DNA of 7,225 bases from an uncultured beta proteobacterium (lineage in GTDB: Bacteria > Pseudomonadota > Gammaproteobacteria > Burkholderiales > Burkholderiaceae_C), in the NCBI GenBank assembly GCA_903928325.1, contig CAIYQF010000249.1, positions 1 through 7,225 of the forward strand, read 5' to 3'. The first letter of the stretch is position 1; each line of letters begins with the position of its first letter. The notes beneath the pieces are model-generated. The model was not told where the DNA came from. It saw only the letters and a program-made list of their open reading frames with translations, and did no database searches. A program made the position numbers and the translations under genes. Positions 1 through 6,216 of this stretch are shown one piece after another.

Positions 1-46
1 AGCGCGGTGATGATTTCCATGGCCCGGATTATCGCTGGCCGCGCCC

Positions 47-52
47 TAAAAT
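47..52 (+). promoter_or_regulatory. Possible -10 box (TAAAAT) just ahead of mutL
   Basis: The hexamer TAAAAT matches the sigma-70 -10 consensus at five of six positions. It ends 6 bases before the mutL GTG start, so transcription from it would begin at or next to the start codon. I see no convincing -35 element at a 16-18 base spacing upstream, so the support is the -10 alone. The same hexamer recurs upstream of the gene starting at 7182. The rest of bases 1-58 shows no gene that I can support. Confidence 0.3.
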
Positions 53-58
53 GCCCCG

Positions 59-2056
59 GTGAACCCACCCCAACCACCGCCGCGGCGCCCCATACGCGAA
101 CTGCCCGACGAGCTGATCAGCCAGATTGCGGCCGGCGAGGTGGTGGAGCGCCCCGCCTCGGTGGTGCGCGAGTTGGTGGACAACGCGCTCGACGCCGGCG
201 CAGCCCAAGTCACTGTGCGCCTGCTGGCCGGTGGCGTGCGGCTAATTGCGGTAGAGGACGACGGCATGGGCATCGTGCCCGGCGAGCTGCCCATGGCGTT
301 CAAACGCCACGCCACCAGCAAAATCAGCAACCTGCAAGACCTCGAATCCGTGGCCACCATGGGCTTTCGGGGCGAGGCGCTGGCCGCAATCAACGCCATT
401 GCCGACTGCGCCATCTTGTCGCGCTGCGCCAGGCAAACCGACGCGTTTTTGCTCGATGGCCGCACCGGCGAACTGCGCCCCGTGGCGCGTGCCCAAGGCA
501 CCACGGTAGAAGTCAAAGAGCTGTTTTACAGCACCCCAGCGCGGCGCAAATTTCTCAAAACCGACGCCACCGAGCTGGCGCACTGCGTGGAAGCGGTGCG
601 CCGCCATGCGCTCGCGCGCCCGGACGTGGGTTTTGCCATTTGGCATGAGGGCCGCTTGGTAGAGCAGTGGCGCGCATGCGCGCTGTCGGGCGCTTTTGCC
701 CCCCAGGGCGCCGATGTCACACCCATGGCCCAACGCCTGGCCGCCCTAGACCGGCGACTGGCCGATGTATTAGGCGCCGACTTTGTGGCGCAGTCCATCG
801 CCGTGGACTGGCGCAGCCCCACCGAACACCATGGCGCAGCGGGCGTGGACTCGCGCAGTGTGCGGGTGTGGGGCCGCGTAGGCAAGCCCGACGCCTCCCG
901 GTCGCGTGCTGACCAGCAGTATTGCTATGTGAACGGTCGCTTTGTACGCGACAAGGTGCTCACCCACGCCGCGCGCAGCGCCTATGAAGACGTGCTGCAC
1001 GGCCACCGCCAACCGGTTTATGCGCTGTACCTGGGCGTGGACCCCGAGCGGGTGGATGTGAACGTGCATCCGACCAAAATCGAGGTGCGGTTTCGCGACA
1101 GCCGCGAAGTGCACCAGGCCGTGCGCCACGCTACCGAAGACGCGCTGGCCGCGCCGCGTGCCACGGCCGGCGCGACAGATGCAGTGGCTGCCAGCGGCCC
1201 CGACACCCAGGCGTCTGTGCGCTGGACCCACGCCCTGGCACCCCCATCGCCACAACCCGCGCACGCAGCGCAAGCGTTGTACGCCAGCCAAAGCAGCATG
1301 GCCTTTGGCGCCCATGAGCCGGTGGTAGGACACCAGGTCAACGATCTGGCCGGGCTTTGGCACAACAGTGCTGCTGAGCCGCTGGCCGCTGGGGCACCGG
1401 GGGCGGACCGCAGCGCCTACCCCGACGCACAGACCAGTGCCCTGCCCCCCGGCGACTGGCCGCTGGGGCGTGCGTTGGCGCAGTTGCAAGGGGTGTATAT
1501 CCTGGCCGAGAACGCGCGAGGGCTGGTGGTGGTCGACATGCATGCCGCGCACGAACGCATCGTGTACGAGCGCTTGAAAACCCAGTGGTCGGGCGCCCCC
1601 GGCGGCGCGCACCAGCGCATTGCCAGCCAGCCGCTGCTGATACCAGCCACTTTTGCCTGCACCGCAAGCGAAGCGGCCACGGCCGAAGCGCACCAAGACA
1701 CGCTACAAGCGCTGGGCCTGGAGATCAGCGCTTTTTCACCCAAAACGCTGGCCGTGCGCGCAGTGCCCACCACGCTGGCCCAAGGCGACGCCGTGGAGCT
1801 GGCCCGCAGCGTGCTAGCCGAGCTGGAGCAGCACGAAGCCAGTACCGTGGTGCAGCGCGCCCACAACGAACTGCTGGCCACCATGGCCTGCCACGGCGCC
1901 GTGCGCGCCAACCGCCGCCTGAGCCTGGACGAAATGAACGCGCTGCTGCGCGACATGGAGCAAACCGAGCGCAGCGACCAGTGCAACCACGGCCGACCCA
2001 CCTGGCGGCCCATCGCGTTGGCCGACCTGGACAAGCTTTTCCTGCGTGGACGCTAA
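59..2056 (+). CDS. mutL: DNA mismatch repair protein MutL (endonuclease-motif type)
   Basis: MutL couples MutS mismatch recognition to strand incision in the cytoplasm. The 665-residue product has the GHKL ATPase domain at the N-terminus: IAAGEVVERP at 23-32, catalytic Glu38 and metal-ligand Asn42 in RELVDNALDAGA, DDGMGI at 67-72, and GFRGEAL at 102-108. A transducer domain follows, with NVHPTK at 335-340 supplying the conserved Lys340. Residues about 355-460 are an Ala/Pro-rich linker. The C-terminal domain holds DMHAAHERIVYE at 493-504, which fits the MutL nuclease motif DQHA(X)2E(X)4E with Met for Gln. It also holds a clamp-binding-like QPLLIP at 524-529, ACHGAVR at 610-616 and CNHGRPT at 642-648. 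E. coli MutL lacks the nuclease motif. The GTG start is forced: it is the only usual start codon between the in-frame TAA at 47-49 and the conserved block. No Shine-Dalgarno is visible. First gene of a four-gene + strand operon. Confidence 0.97.
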   Translation: MNPPQPPPRRPIRELPDELISQIAAGEVVERPASVVRELVDNALDAGAAQVTVRLLAGGVRLIAVEDDGMGIVPGELPMAFKRHATSKISNLQDLESVATMGFRGEALAAINAIADCAILSRCARQTDAFLLDGRTGELRPVARAQGTTVEVKELFYSTPARRKFLKTDATELAHCVEAVRRHALARPDVGFAIWHEGRLVEQWRACALSGAFAPQGADVTPMAQRLAALDRRLADVLGADFVAQSIAVDWRSPTEHHGAAGVDSRSVRVWGRVGKPDASRSRADQQYCYVNGRFVRDKVLTHAARSAYEDVLHGHRQPVYALYLGVDPERVDVNVHPTKIEVRFRDSREVHQAVRHATEDALAAPRATAGATDAVAASGPDTQASVRWTHALAPPSPQPAHAAQALYASQSSMAFGAHEPVVGHQVNDLAGLWHNSAAEPLAAGAPGADRSAYPDAQTSALPPGDWPLGRALAQLQGVYILAENARGLVVVDMHAAHERIVYERLKTQWSGAPGGAHQRIASQPLLIPATFACTASEAATAEAHQDTLQALGLEISAFSPKTLAVRAVPTTLAQGDAVELARSVLAELEQHEASTVVQRAHNELLATMACHGAVRANRRLSLDEMNALLRDMEQTERSDQCNHGRPTWRPIALADLDKLFLRGR

Positions 2057-2059
2057 ATC

Positions 2060-3484
2060 GTGAACCGTGGAGCGCGCCTGGGTGGCGAAATAGCGGCCCT
2101 GTGGCTGCTGGCCTGGCCCATCATGGTGGGGCAACTGGCCAATGTCGGCATGTCGGTGGCCGACGTGGCCATGGCCGGCCACGCGTCCGCGCAAGACCTG
2201 GCTGGCGTGTCCTTGGGTGTGTCGGTGTGGAACATGGTCATCATCACCCTGATGGGCATCATGATGGCCGTCAACCCACTGGTGGCCCACCACGTGGGCG
2301 CCCAGGAGTTGGACCACATTCCCCATGTGGTGCGCCAGGCGCTTTGGAAAGGCCTCTTGCTGGGCCTGCTGGCCGCGCTGCTGCTGCAAGCCAGTGTGCA
2401 ACTTTTTGAGCACATGGCGCTCGAGCCCCTGACCCGCGAGGTGGCGGTGGGCTTTGTGCAGATCACCAGTTTTTCGCTGCCTGCATTTGCCGCTTACCGC
2501 GTGCTGTACGGCTACAGCGCCAGCCTGGGCCAAACCAAGCCCATGATGGTGGTGGCGCTGGGAGTGCTTCTGCTCAATATTTTGATCAACTGGGTATTGG
2601 TGTTTGGTCACTGGGGTTTTGCGCCCCAAGGCGGTCTGGGCTGCGCCTGGTCCACGATGTTGTGCGTATGGGCCAATCTGGGCGGCCTGCTGTGGTGGAT
2701 GCGCCGCAGCCCCGCCTATGCCAGCACCTGGCCGTTTACGCAATGGGAGTGGCCGCATGCGCCCAAGTTGCGCAGCCTCCTGAAAATGGGCCTGCCCATT
2801 GGCGTGACCTATTTTGCCGAGACCAGTGCCTTCGCCTTGATTGCGCTGCTGGTGGCGCGCTTTGGCAGTGCGCAGGTGGCGGCGCACCAGATTGCCCTGA
2901 ACTTCACCTCGCTGATCTTCATGGTGCCGCTCAGCCTGGGCACCGCCGTGCTCACGCGCGTGGGCCAGGCGCTGGGCGCAGGCCAGCCCAAGGCAGCGCG
3001 CTTTCGGGCCTGGGTAGGAGTGGCCTCGGGGCTGGGGTTTGCGGTGCTGTCAGCCGCAGGCATCGCCCTGCTGCGCACACCCATTGCCAGCCTGTACACC
3101 GAAGACACCGCCGTGGTGGCACTGGCCACGCAATTGCTGCTGCTGGCGGCCGTGTTTCAGCTCTCGGACGCGGCGCAGGTGGTCACAGCGGGCGCCATTC
3201 GCGGCTACAAGATCACGCGCGCGCCCATGTGGGTGCAGATGCTGGCGTTTTGGGGGGTGTCGCTGCCCCTGGGCTACTTGCTAGGCATTGCCCCCGAGGC
3301 GGCCCCTGCCTGGCTTGCCGCCCTGCCCGGCTACCCGGCGCAGGCCATGCAGTCTGCCGGGTTTTGGCTGGCCTTGGTGTTTGGCCTGACCGTGGGCGGG
3401 GGCGGCCTGCTGCTGCTGCTGCGCCAGGTGGCGCGTGCCCACGTGGAAGACGCCCCCCCACCCCAGAACAAGACGTCCGCCTGA
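2060..3484 (+). CDS. NorM/MdtK-type MATE multidrug efflux transporter
   Basis: This is an inner-membrane cation-coupled drug exporter of the MATE family, 474 residues, the usual length. Twelve hydrophobic segments can be drawn, roughly at 11-33, 48-72, 93-113, 129-150, 157-180, 190-212, 242-268, 273-300, 316-336, 353-380, 388-408 and 432-455. The second ends in the MATE-typical NPLVAHHVGAQ. Three acidic residues line up with the cation/drug-site residues of Vibrio cholerae NorM (Asp36, Glu255, Asp371 from memory): Asp35 in SVADVAMAG, Glu254 in TYFAETSAF, and Asp370 in QLSDAAQVV. This points to the NorM branch rather than DinF. The GTG start lies 3 bp after the mutL stop with only a weak GTGG-like Shine-Dalgarno, so translation is probably coupled to mutL. 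Its position between mutL and miaA is unlike E. coli, where those two genes are adjacent. The transported drugs cannot be read from the sequence. Confidence 0.92.
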   Translation: MNRGARLGGEIAALWLLAWPIMVGQLANVGMSVADVAMAGHASAQDLAGVSLGVSVWNMVIITLMGIMMAVNPLVAHHVGAQELDHIPHVVRQALWKGLLLGLLAALLLQASVQLFEHMALEPLTREVAVGFVQITSFSLPAFAAYRVLYGYSASLGQTKPMMVVALGVLLLNILINWVLVFGHWGFAPQGGLGCAWSTMLCVWANLGGLLWWMRRSPAYASTWPFTQWEWPHAPKLRSLLKMGLPIGVTYFAETSAFALIALLVARFGSAQVAAHQIALNFTSLIFMVPLSLGTAVLTRVGQALGAGQPKAARFRAWVGVASGLGFAVLSAAGIALLRTPIASLYTEDTAVVALATQLLLLAAVFQLSDAAQVVTAGAIRGYKITRAPMWVQMLAFWGVSLPLGYLLGIAPEAAPAWLAALPGYPAQAMQSAGFWLALVFGLTVGGGGLLLLLRQVARAHVEDAPPPQNKTSA

Positions 3485-3486
3485 AC

Positions 3487-4437
3487 ATGGCCAAGGCGCT
3501 GCCCTTTCACATCAACCTGGCCGGCCCCACCGCAGCGGGCAAAACCGCCGCCGCCCTGGCCATTGCGCAAGCGCACGCCTGCGAAATCATCAGCGTGGAC
3601 TCCGCGCTGGTCTACCGGGGCATGGACATTGGCACGGCCAAACCCAACGCCGCAGAGTTGGCCGCCCTGCCGCACCACCTGATCAACATCCGCGACCCCT
3701 TGCAGGCCTATAGCGCAGCAGAATTTGTGACCGACGCGCAGGCGCTGATTCTTGAGATCACCGCGCGCGGCAAGCTGCCCCTGCTGGTGGGCGGCACCAT
3801 GCTGTATTTCAAGGCCTTGGCCGAGGGCATAGACCCCATGCCAGCGGCCAACGCCGAAGTGCGCGCCCAGATCGAGCTAGAGGCCCAGCGCCTGGGCTGG
3901 CCCGCCATGCACGCGCAACTGGCGCAGATCGACCCCGCTACGGCCACGCGCCTGGCCCCGGCGGACAGCCAGCGCATCCAACGCGCGCTGGAGGTGTACC
4001 GCCTATCGGGCCTGCCCTTGTCGCACTTTCATGCGCGCGCGAACGCGGTTGGCGAGCCCGGCCCCGGCGCCCCGCTGATCGCACTTGAGCCGCAAGACCG
4101 CGCCTGGCTGCACGCACGCATCGCCCAGCGCTTTGACCTGATGCTGGAACAGGGCCTGCTGGAAGAAGTCAAAACCCTGCGCGCGCGCGGCGACCTGCAC
4201 CCGGACCTGCCGTCCATGCGCTGCGTGGGCTACCGCCAGGTGTGGGAGGTGCTCGACGGCCAATCGCCCCAAGCCGAGTTGCGCGACAAAGGCATTTTTG
4301 CCACACGCCAACTCGCCAAGCGCCAGATTACCTGGCTGCGTTCCATGCCAGCGCGCCAGGTGGTAGCCTGCGACGCGCCCGACGCGCTGGCGCAGGTGCT
4401 GCGCGCGGTGCGTGAAGTGCTGGAGGCGCGCGCTTGA
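3487..4437 (+). CDS. miaA: tRNA dimethylallyltransferase (tRNA A37 isopentenyltransferase)
   Basis: MiaA transfers a dimethylallyl group from DMAPP to N6 of A37 in tRNAs reading UNN codons, the first step towards ms2i6A. The product has 316 residues, the normal size. It shows the P-loop GPTAAGKT at 13-20, the substrate block DSALVYRGMDIGTAKP at 38-53, IRDPLQAYSAAEF, PLLVGGTMLYFKAL at about 98-110, RCVGYRQVWEVL starting at Arg245, and the C-terminal signature ATRQLAKRQITWLR at 272-285. These blocks match E. coli MiaA closely. The same frame stays open far upstream (to about 2662), but that stretch is the wrong frame of the MATE gene; the family N-terminus fixes the ATG here, 2 bp after the MATE stop. 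No Shine-Dalgarno is evident, so translation is probably coupled to the gene before it. Confidence 0.98.
   Translation: MAKALPFHINLAGPTAAGKTAAALAIAQAHACEIISVDSALVYRGMDIGTAKPNAAELAALPHHLINIRDPLQAYSAAEFVTDAQALILEITARGKLPLLVGGTMLYFKALAEGIDPMPAANAEVRAQIELEAQRLGWPAMHAQLAQIDPATATRLAPADSQRIQRALEVYRLSGLPLSHFHARANAVGEPGPGAPLIALEPQDRAWLHARIAQRFDLMLEQGLLEEVKTLRARGDLHPDLPSMRCVGYRQVWEVLDGQSPQAELRDKGIFATRQLAKRQITWLRSMPARQVVACDAPDALAQVLRAVREVLEARA
4422..4426 (+). promoter_or_regulatory. Strong Shine-Dalgarno (GGAGG) that fixes a TTG start
   Basis: GGAGG lies inside the last codons of miaA and ends 7 bases before the TTG at 4434, an ideal spacing. It is the strongest ribosome binding site in the + operon and is the main support for the rare TTG start of the ABC ATPase gene. 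Confidence 0.75.
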
Positions 4438-5138
4438 CCTTGGATATCCGCCATTTGTCCAAACACTATGGCGCAAGCCCCGTGTTTACCGACGTGTCGC
4501 TCACCGTGGCGCCGGGCGAGTTTGTCGCCATCATGGGCGAATCGGGCGTGGGCAAGTCCACGCTGCTCAATTGCATGGCCGGGCTGGACCACTGGGACAG
4601 CGGCAGCGTGCACCTGGACGGCGTGGACGTAGGCAGCCTGGACGGCGACGCCCGCGCCCGCCTGCGCCGCGAAAAGATTGGCTTTGTGTTCCAGGCCTTT
4701 CACGTGCTTCCCCACCTGGACGTGGCACAAAACGTCGCCCTGCCCTTGCTACTACTGGGCACGCCCAACCCGGCTCGGGTGCAAACCATGCTCGAATCCG
4801 TGGGACTGGGCGGCCTGGGGGGGCGCTTGCCGCAACAACTCAGCGGCGGGCCGTTGCAACGCGTAGCCATTGCCCGCGCGCTGATTCACCACCCCAGCCT
4901 GATCTTGGCCGACGAACCCACTGGCAACCTGGACCCATCCACGGCGGCGGTAGTGATGGACGCCCTGGTGGCGCAAACCCGGCTGCATGGCGCGTCTCTG
5001 GTGCTGGTGACCCATTCGGTGGCTGCGACCGAGCGGGCGGACCGGGTGCTGCGGCTCAACCGCGACGGGCTCGTCGGCGAAGGCGCCGAAGCGCCCGCAA
5101 TCAAGCCGCCCCGAGGTGCGGTACCAAACCAGCCATAG
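4434..5138 (+). CDS. ABC transporter ATP-binding protein, LolD/MacB/YbbA-like
   Basis: A 234-residue stand-alone nucleotide-binding subunit of the family that powers LolCDE, MacB and FtsE-type systems. The parts appear in order: aromatic A-loop Tyr12; Walker A GESGVGKST at 35-43; Q-loop Gln87 in VFQAFHVLPHL; signature LSGGPLQRVAIARAL from 136; Walker B LILADEP with catalytic Glu161; D-loop GNLD at 164-167; switch His194 in VTHS. The signature is odd: the residue after LSGG is Pro140 (CCG) where nearly all members have Gln or Glu. The TTG start overlaps the miaA stop as TTGA and has a GGAGG Shine-Dalgarno 7 bases upstream. No permease gene is adjacent, because the next gene is the convergent nadA, so the substrate is unknown. 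The last 38 bp overlap nadA. LolD is possible by similarity, but without lolC/E neighbours I do not assign it. Confidence 0.92.
   Translation: MTLDIRHLSKHYGASPVFTDVSLTVAPGEFVAIMGESGVGKSTLLNCMAGLDHWDSGSVHLDGVDVGSLDGDARARLRREKIGFVFQAFHVLPHLDVAQNVALPLLLLGTPNPARVQTMLESVGLGGLGGRLPQQLSGGPLQRVAIARALIHHPSLILADEPTGNLDPSTAAVVMDALVAQTRLHGASLVLVTHSVAATERADRVLRLNRDGLVGEGAEAPAIKPPRGAVPNQP
5082..5095 (-). terminator. UUCG-tetraloop hairpin just past the nadA stop (weak terminator candidate)
   Basis: Read on the minus strand, GGCGC-TTCG-GCGCC forms a perfect 5-bp stem closed by the extra-stable C(UUCG)G tetraloop. It begins 5 bases beyond the nadA stop codon. There is no U-tract after it, so it may act only as an RNA 3'-end stabiliser or an imperfect terminator, or it may be a chance product of GC-rich codons, since it lies inside the ABC gene's coding end. 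Confidence 0.3.
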
Positions 5139-6216
5139 GCTGACCGCTTTTGAGCGCCGCAGTGAACGCGAGCATGCGGTCAATCGGCAGGCGCGCGCGC
5201 AAGCCCAAGGCGGGGTCGACAAACACTTCGTTGGCACCCGTCTCCAGCACGCGCGCCACACCGGCCAGGCCATTCATCGCCATCCACGGGCAATGCGCGC
5301 AGCTTTTGCATGTGGCGCTGTTGCCGGCCGTGGGGGCTTCGATGAAGGTTTTGCCGGGGTTGAGGGTGCGCAGTTTGTGCAGCATGCCGCTGTCGGTGGC
5401 GACGATAAAGGTCTGCGCATCCATGGTTTGGGCGGCTTTGAGGATGGCTGAGGTGGAGCCCACCGCGTCGGCCAGGGCCACCACGTCGGCGGGTGACTCG
5501 GGGTGCACCAGCACTTTGGCACCAGGGTGTTCGGCCACCAGGGCCCGCAACTCAAAGGCCTTGAACTCGTCGTGCACGATGCAGGCGCCCTGCCAAAACA
5601 CCATGTCCGCGCCGGTTTCGCGCTGGATGTAGCCGCCCAGGTGCTTGTCGGGCGCCCACAGGATTTTTTGCCCCGCGTCTTTGAGTGCGCGCACGATGTC
5701 CAGCGCGCAACTCGATGTCACCACCCAGTCGGCGCGCGCTTTGACGGCGGCGCTGGTGTTGGCGTAGACCACCACGGTGCGGTCGGGGTGGGCGTCGCAA
5801 AAGGCGGCAAATTCGTCGATGGGGCAACCCAAGTCCAGCGAACAGGTGGCGTCCAGGTCGGGCATGAGCACGCGTTTCTCGGGGCTCAAAATCTTGGCCG
5901 TCTCGCCCATAAAGCGCACGCCAGACACCACCAGGGTTTGCGCCGCATGGTCGCGCCCAAAGCGCGCCATCTCCAGCGAATCGCTCACCAGACCGCCAGT
6001 GGCCTCGGCCAAATCCTGCAAATCGGGGTGCACGTAGTAGTGCGAAACCATCACGGCGTTCTTTTCTTTCAGCAGACCGGCGATTTTTTCTTTGAGGCGC
6101 ACGCGCTCTGACTGAGAGGGCTCAATGGGCACGCGCGCCCAGGCGTGGCGGGTGGTGCAGGCGGGTTGTTCGTATTCGACGTCGATGACGCCAGCTTCAA
6201 GCACAGGGTTGGCCAT
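5101..6216 (-). CDS. nadA: Quinolinate synthase
   Basis: NadA condenses iminoaspartate with dihydroxyacetone phosphate to quinolinate using an oxygen-sensitive [4Fe-4S] cluster; it acts in the cytoplasm in de novo NAD synthesis. The 371-residue product matches E. coli NadA through most of its length. The cluster cysteines are Cys125 (TCSLDLGCP), Cys212 (WQGACIVHDEF) and Cys309 in CKSCAHCPWMAMN, equivalent to E. coli Cys113, Cys200 and Cys297 at a constant offset of 12. VVVYANTSAAVKARADWVVT, WAPDKHLGGYI and VHPESP are also present. Start choice: an ATG at 6216 and a GTG at 6219 are both in frame. GAGGA at 6227-6223 sits 6 bases from the ATG but only 3 from the GTG, so the ATG is preferred. The ATG shares one base with the nadC stop (TGATG), indicating coupling. 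The last 11 codons and the stop overlap the convergent ABC ATPase gene. Confidence 0.98.
   Translation of the reverse strand: MANPVLEAGVIDVEYEQPACTTRHAWARVPIEPSQSERVRLKEKIAGLLKEKNAVMVSHYYVHPDLQDLAEATGGLVSDSLEMARFGRDHAAQTLVVSGVRFMGETAKILSPEKRVLMPDLDATCSLDLGCPIDEFAAFCDAHPDRTVVVYANTSAAVKARADWVVTSSCALDIVRALKDAGQKILWAPDKHLGGYIQRETGADMVFWQGACIVHDEFKAFELRALVAEHPGAKVLVHPESPADVVALADAVGSTSAILKAAQTMDAQTFIVATDSGMLHKLRTLNPGKTFIEAPTAGNSATCKSCAHCPWMAMNGLAGVARVLETGANEVFVDPALGLRARLPIDRMLAFTAALKSGQPMAGLVPHLGAA
5118..5151 (+). terminator. Candidate Rho-independent terminator of the mutL operon, embedded in nadA
   Basis: On the + strand GCGGT (5118-5122) pairs with ACCGC (5143-5147), and CAGCC (5130-5134) pairs with GGCTG (5138-5142) around an ATA loop. 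That gives ten base pairs interrupted by a 7-base bulge on the 5' side, followed directly by TTTT (5148-5151). The ABC gene's TAG stop (5136-5138) spans the loop and the first base of the 3' arm. The minus strand has no T-run on its far side, so the structure is directional. The bulge and short T-run make it a moderate, not strong, candidate. Confidence 0.42.

Noticed and set aside
7..648. Frame-shifted + strand ORF over the mutL 5' half
   Set aside because: Arg/Ala/His-rich product in the wrong frame of mutL; no independent support.
1100..1450. Possible degraded or inserted segment in the middle of MutL
   Set aside because: The Ala/Pro-rich, poorly conserved stretch is the normal flexible linker between the MutL ATPase and C-terminal domains; the frame is intact across it.
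770..1696. Long open frame on the minus strand opposite mutL (308 codons)
   Set aside because: It lies antisense to unambiguous mutL, has no recognisable domain, and such frames are expected in GC-rich genes with G/C-biased third positions.
1814..2887. Long minus-strand open frame (357 codons) spanning the mutL-MATE junction
   Set aside because: It is His/Gln-rich low-complexity translation opposite two well-supported genes, typical of an antisense shadow.
2662..3486. N-terminal extension of MiaA by 275 residues
   Set aside because: The frame stays open but encodes Ala/Gly/Arg-rich sequence with no homology I recognise, overlapping the MATE gene; MiaA proteins start just before the P-loop, as the ATG at 3487 gives.
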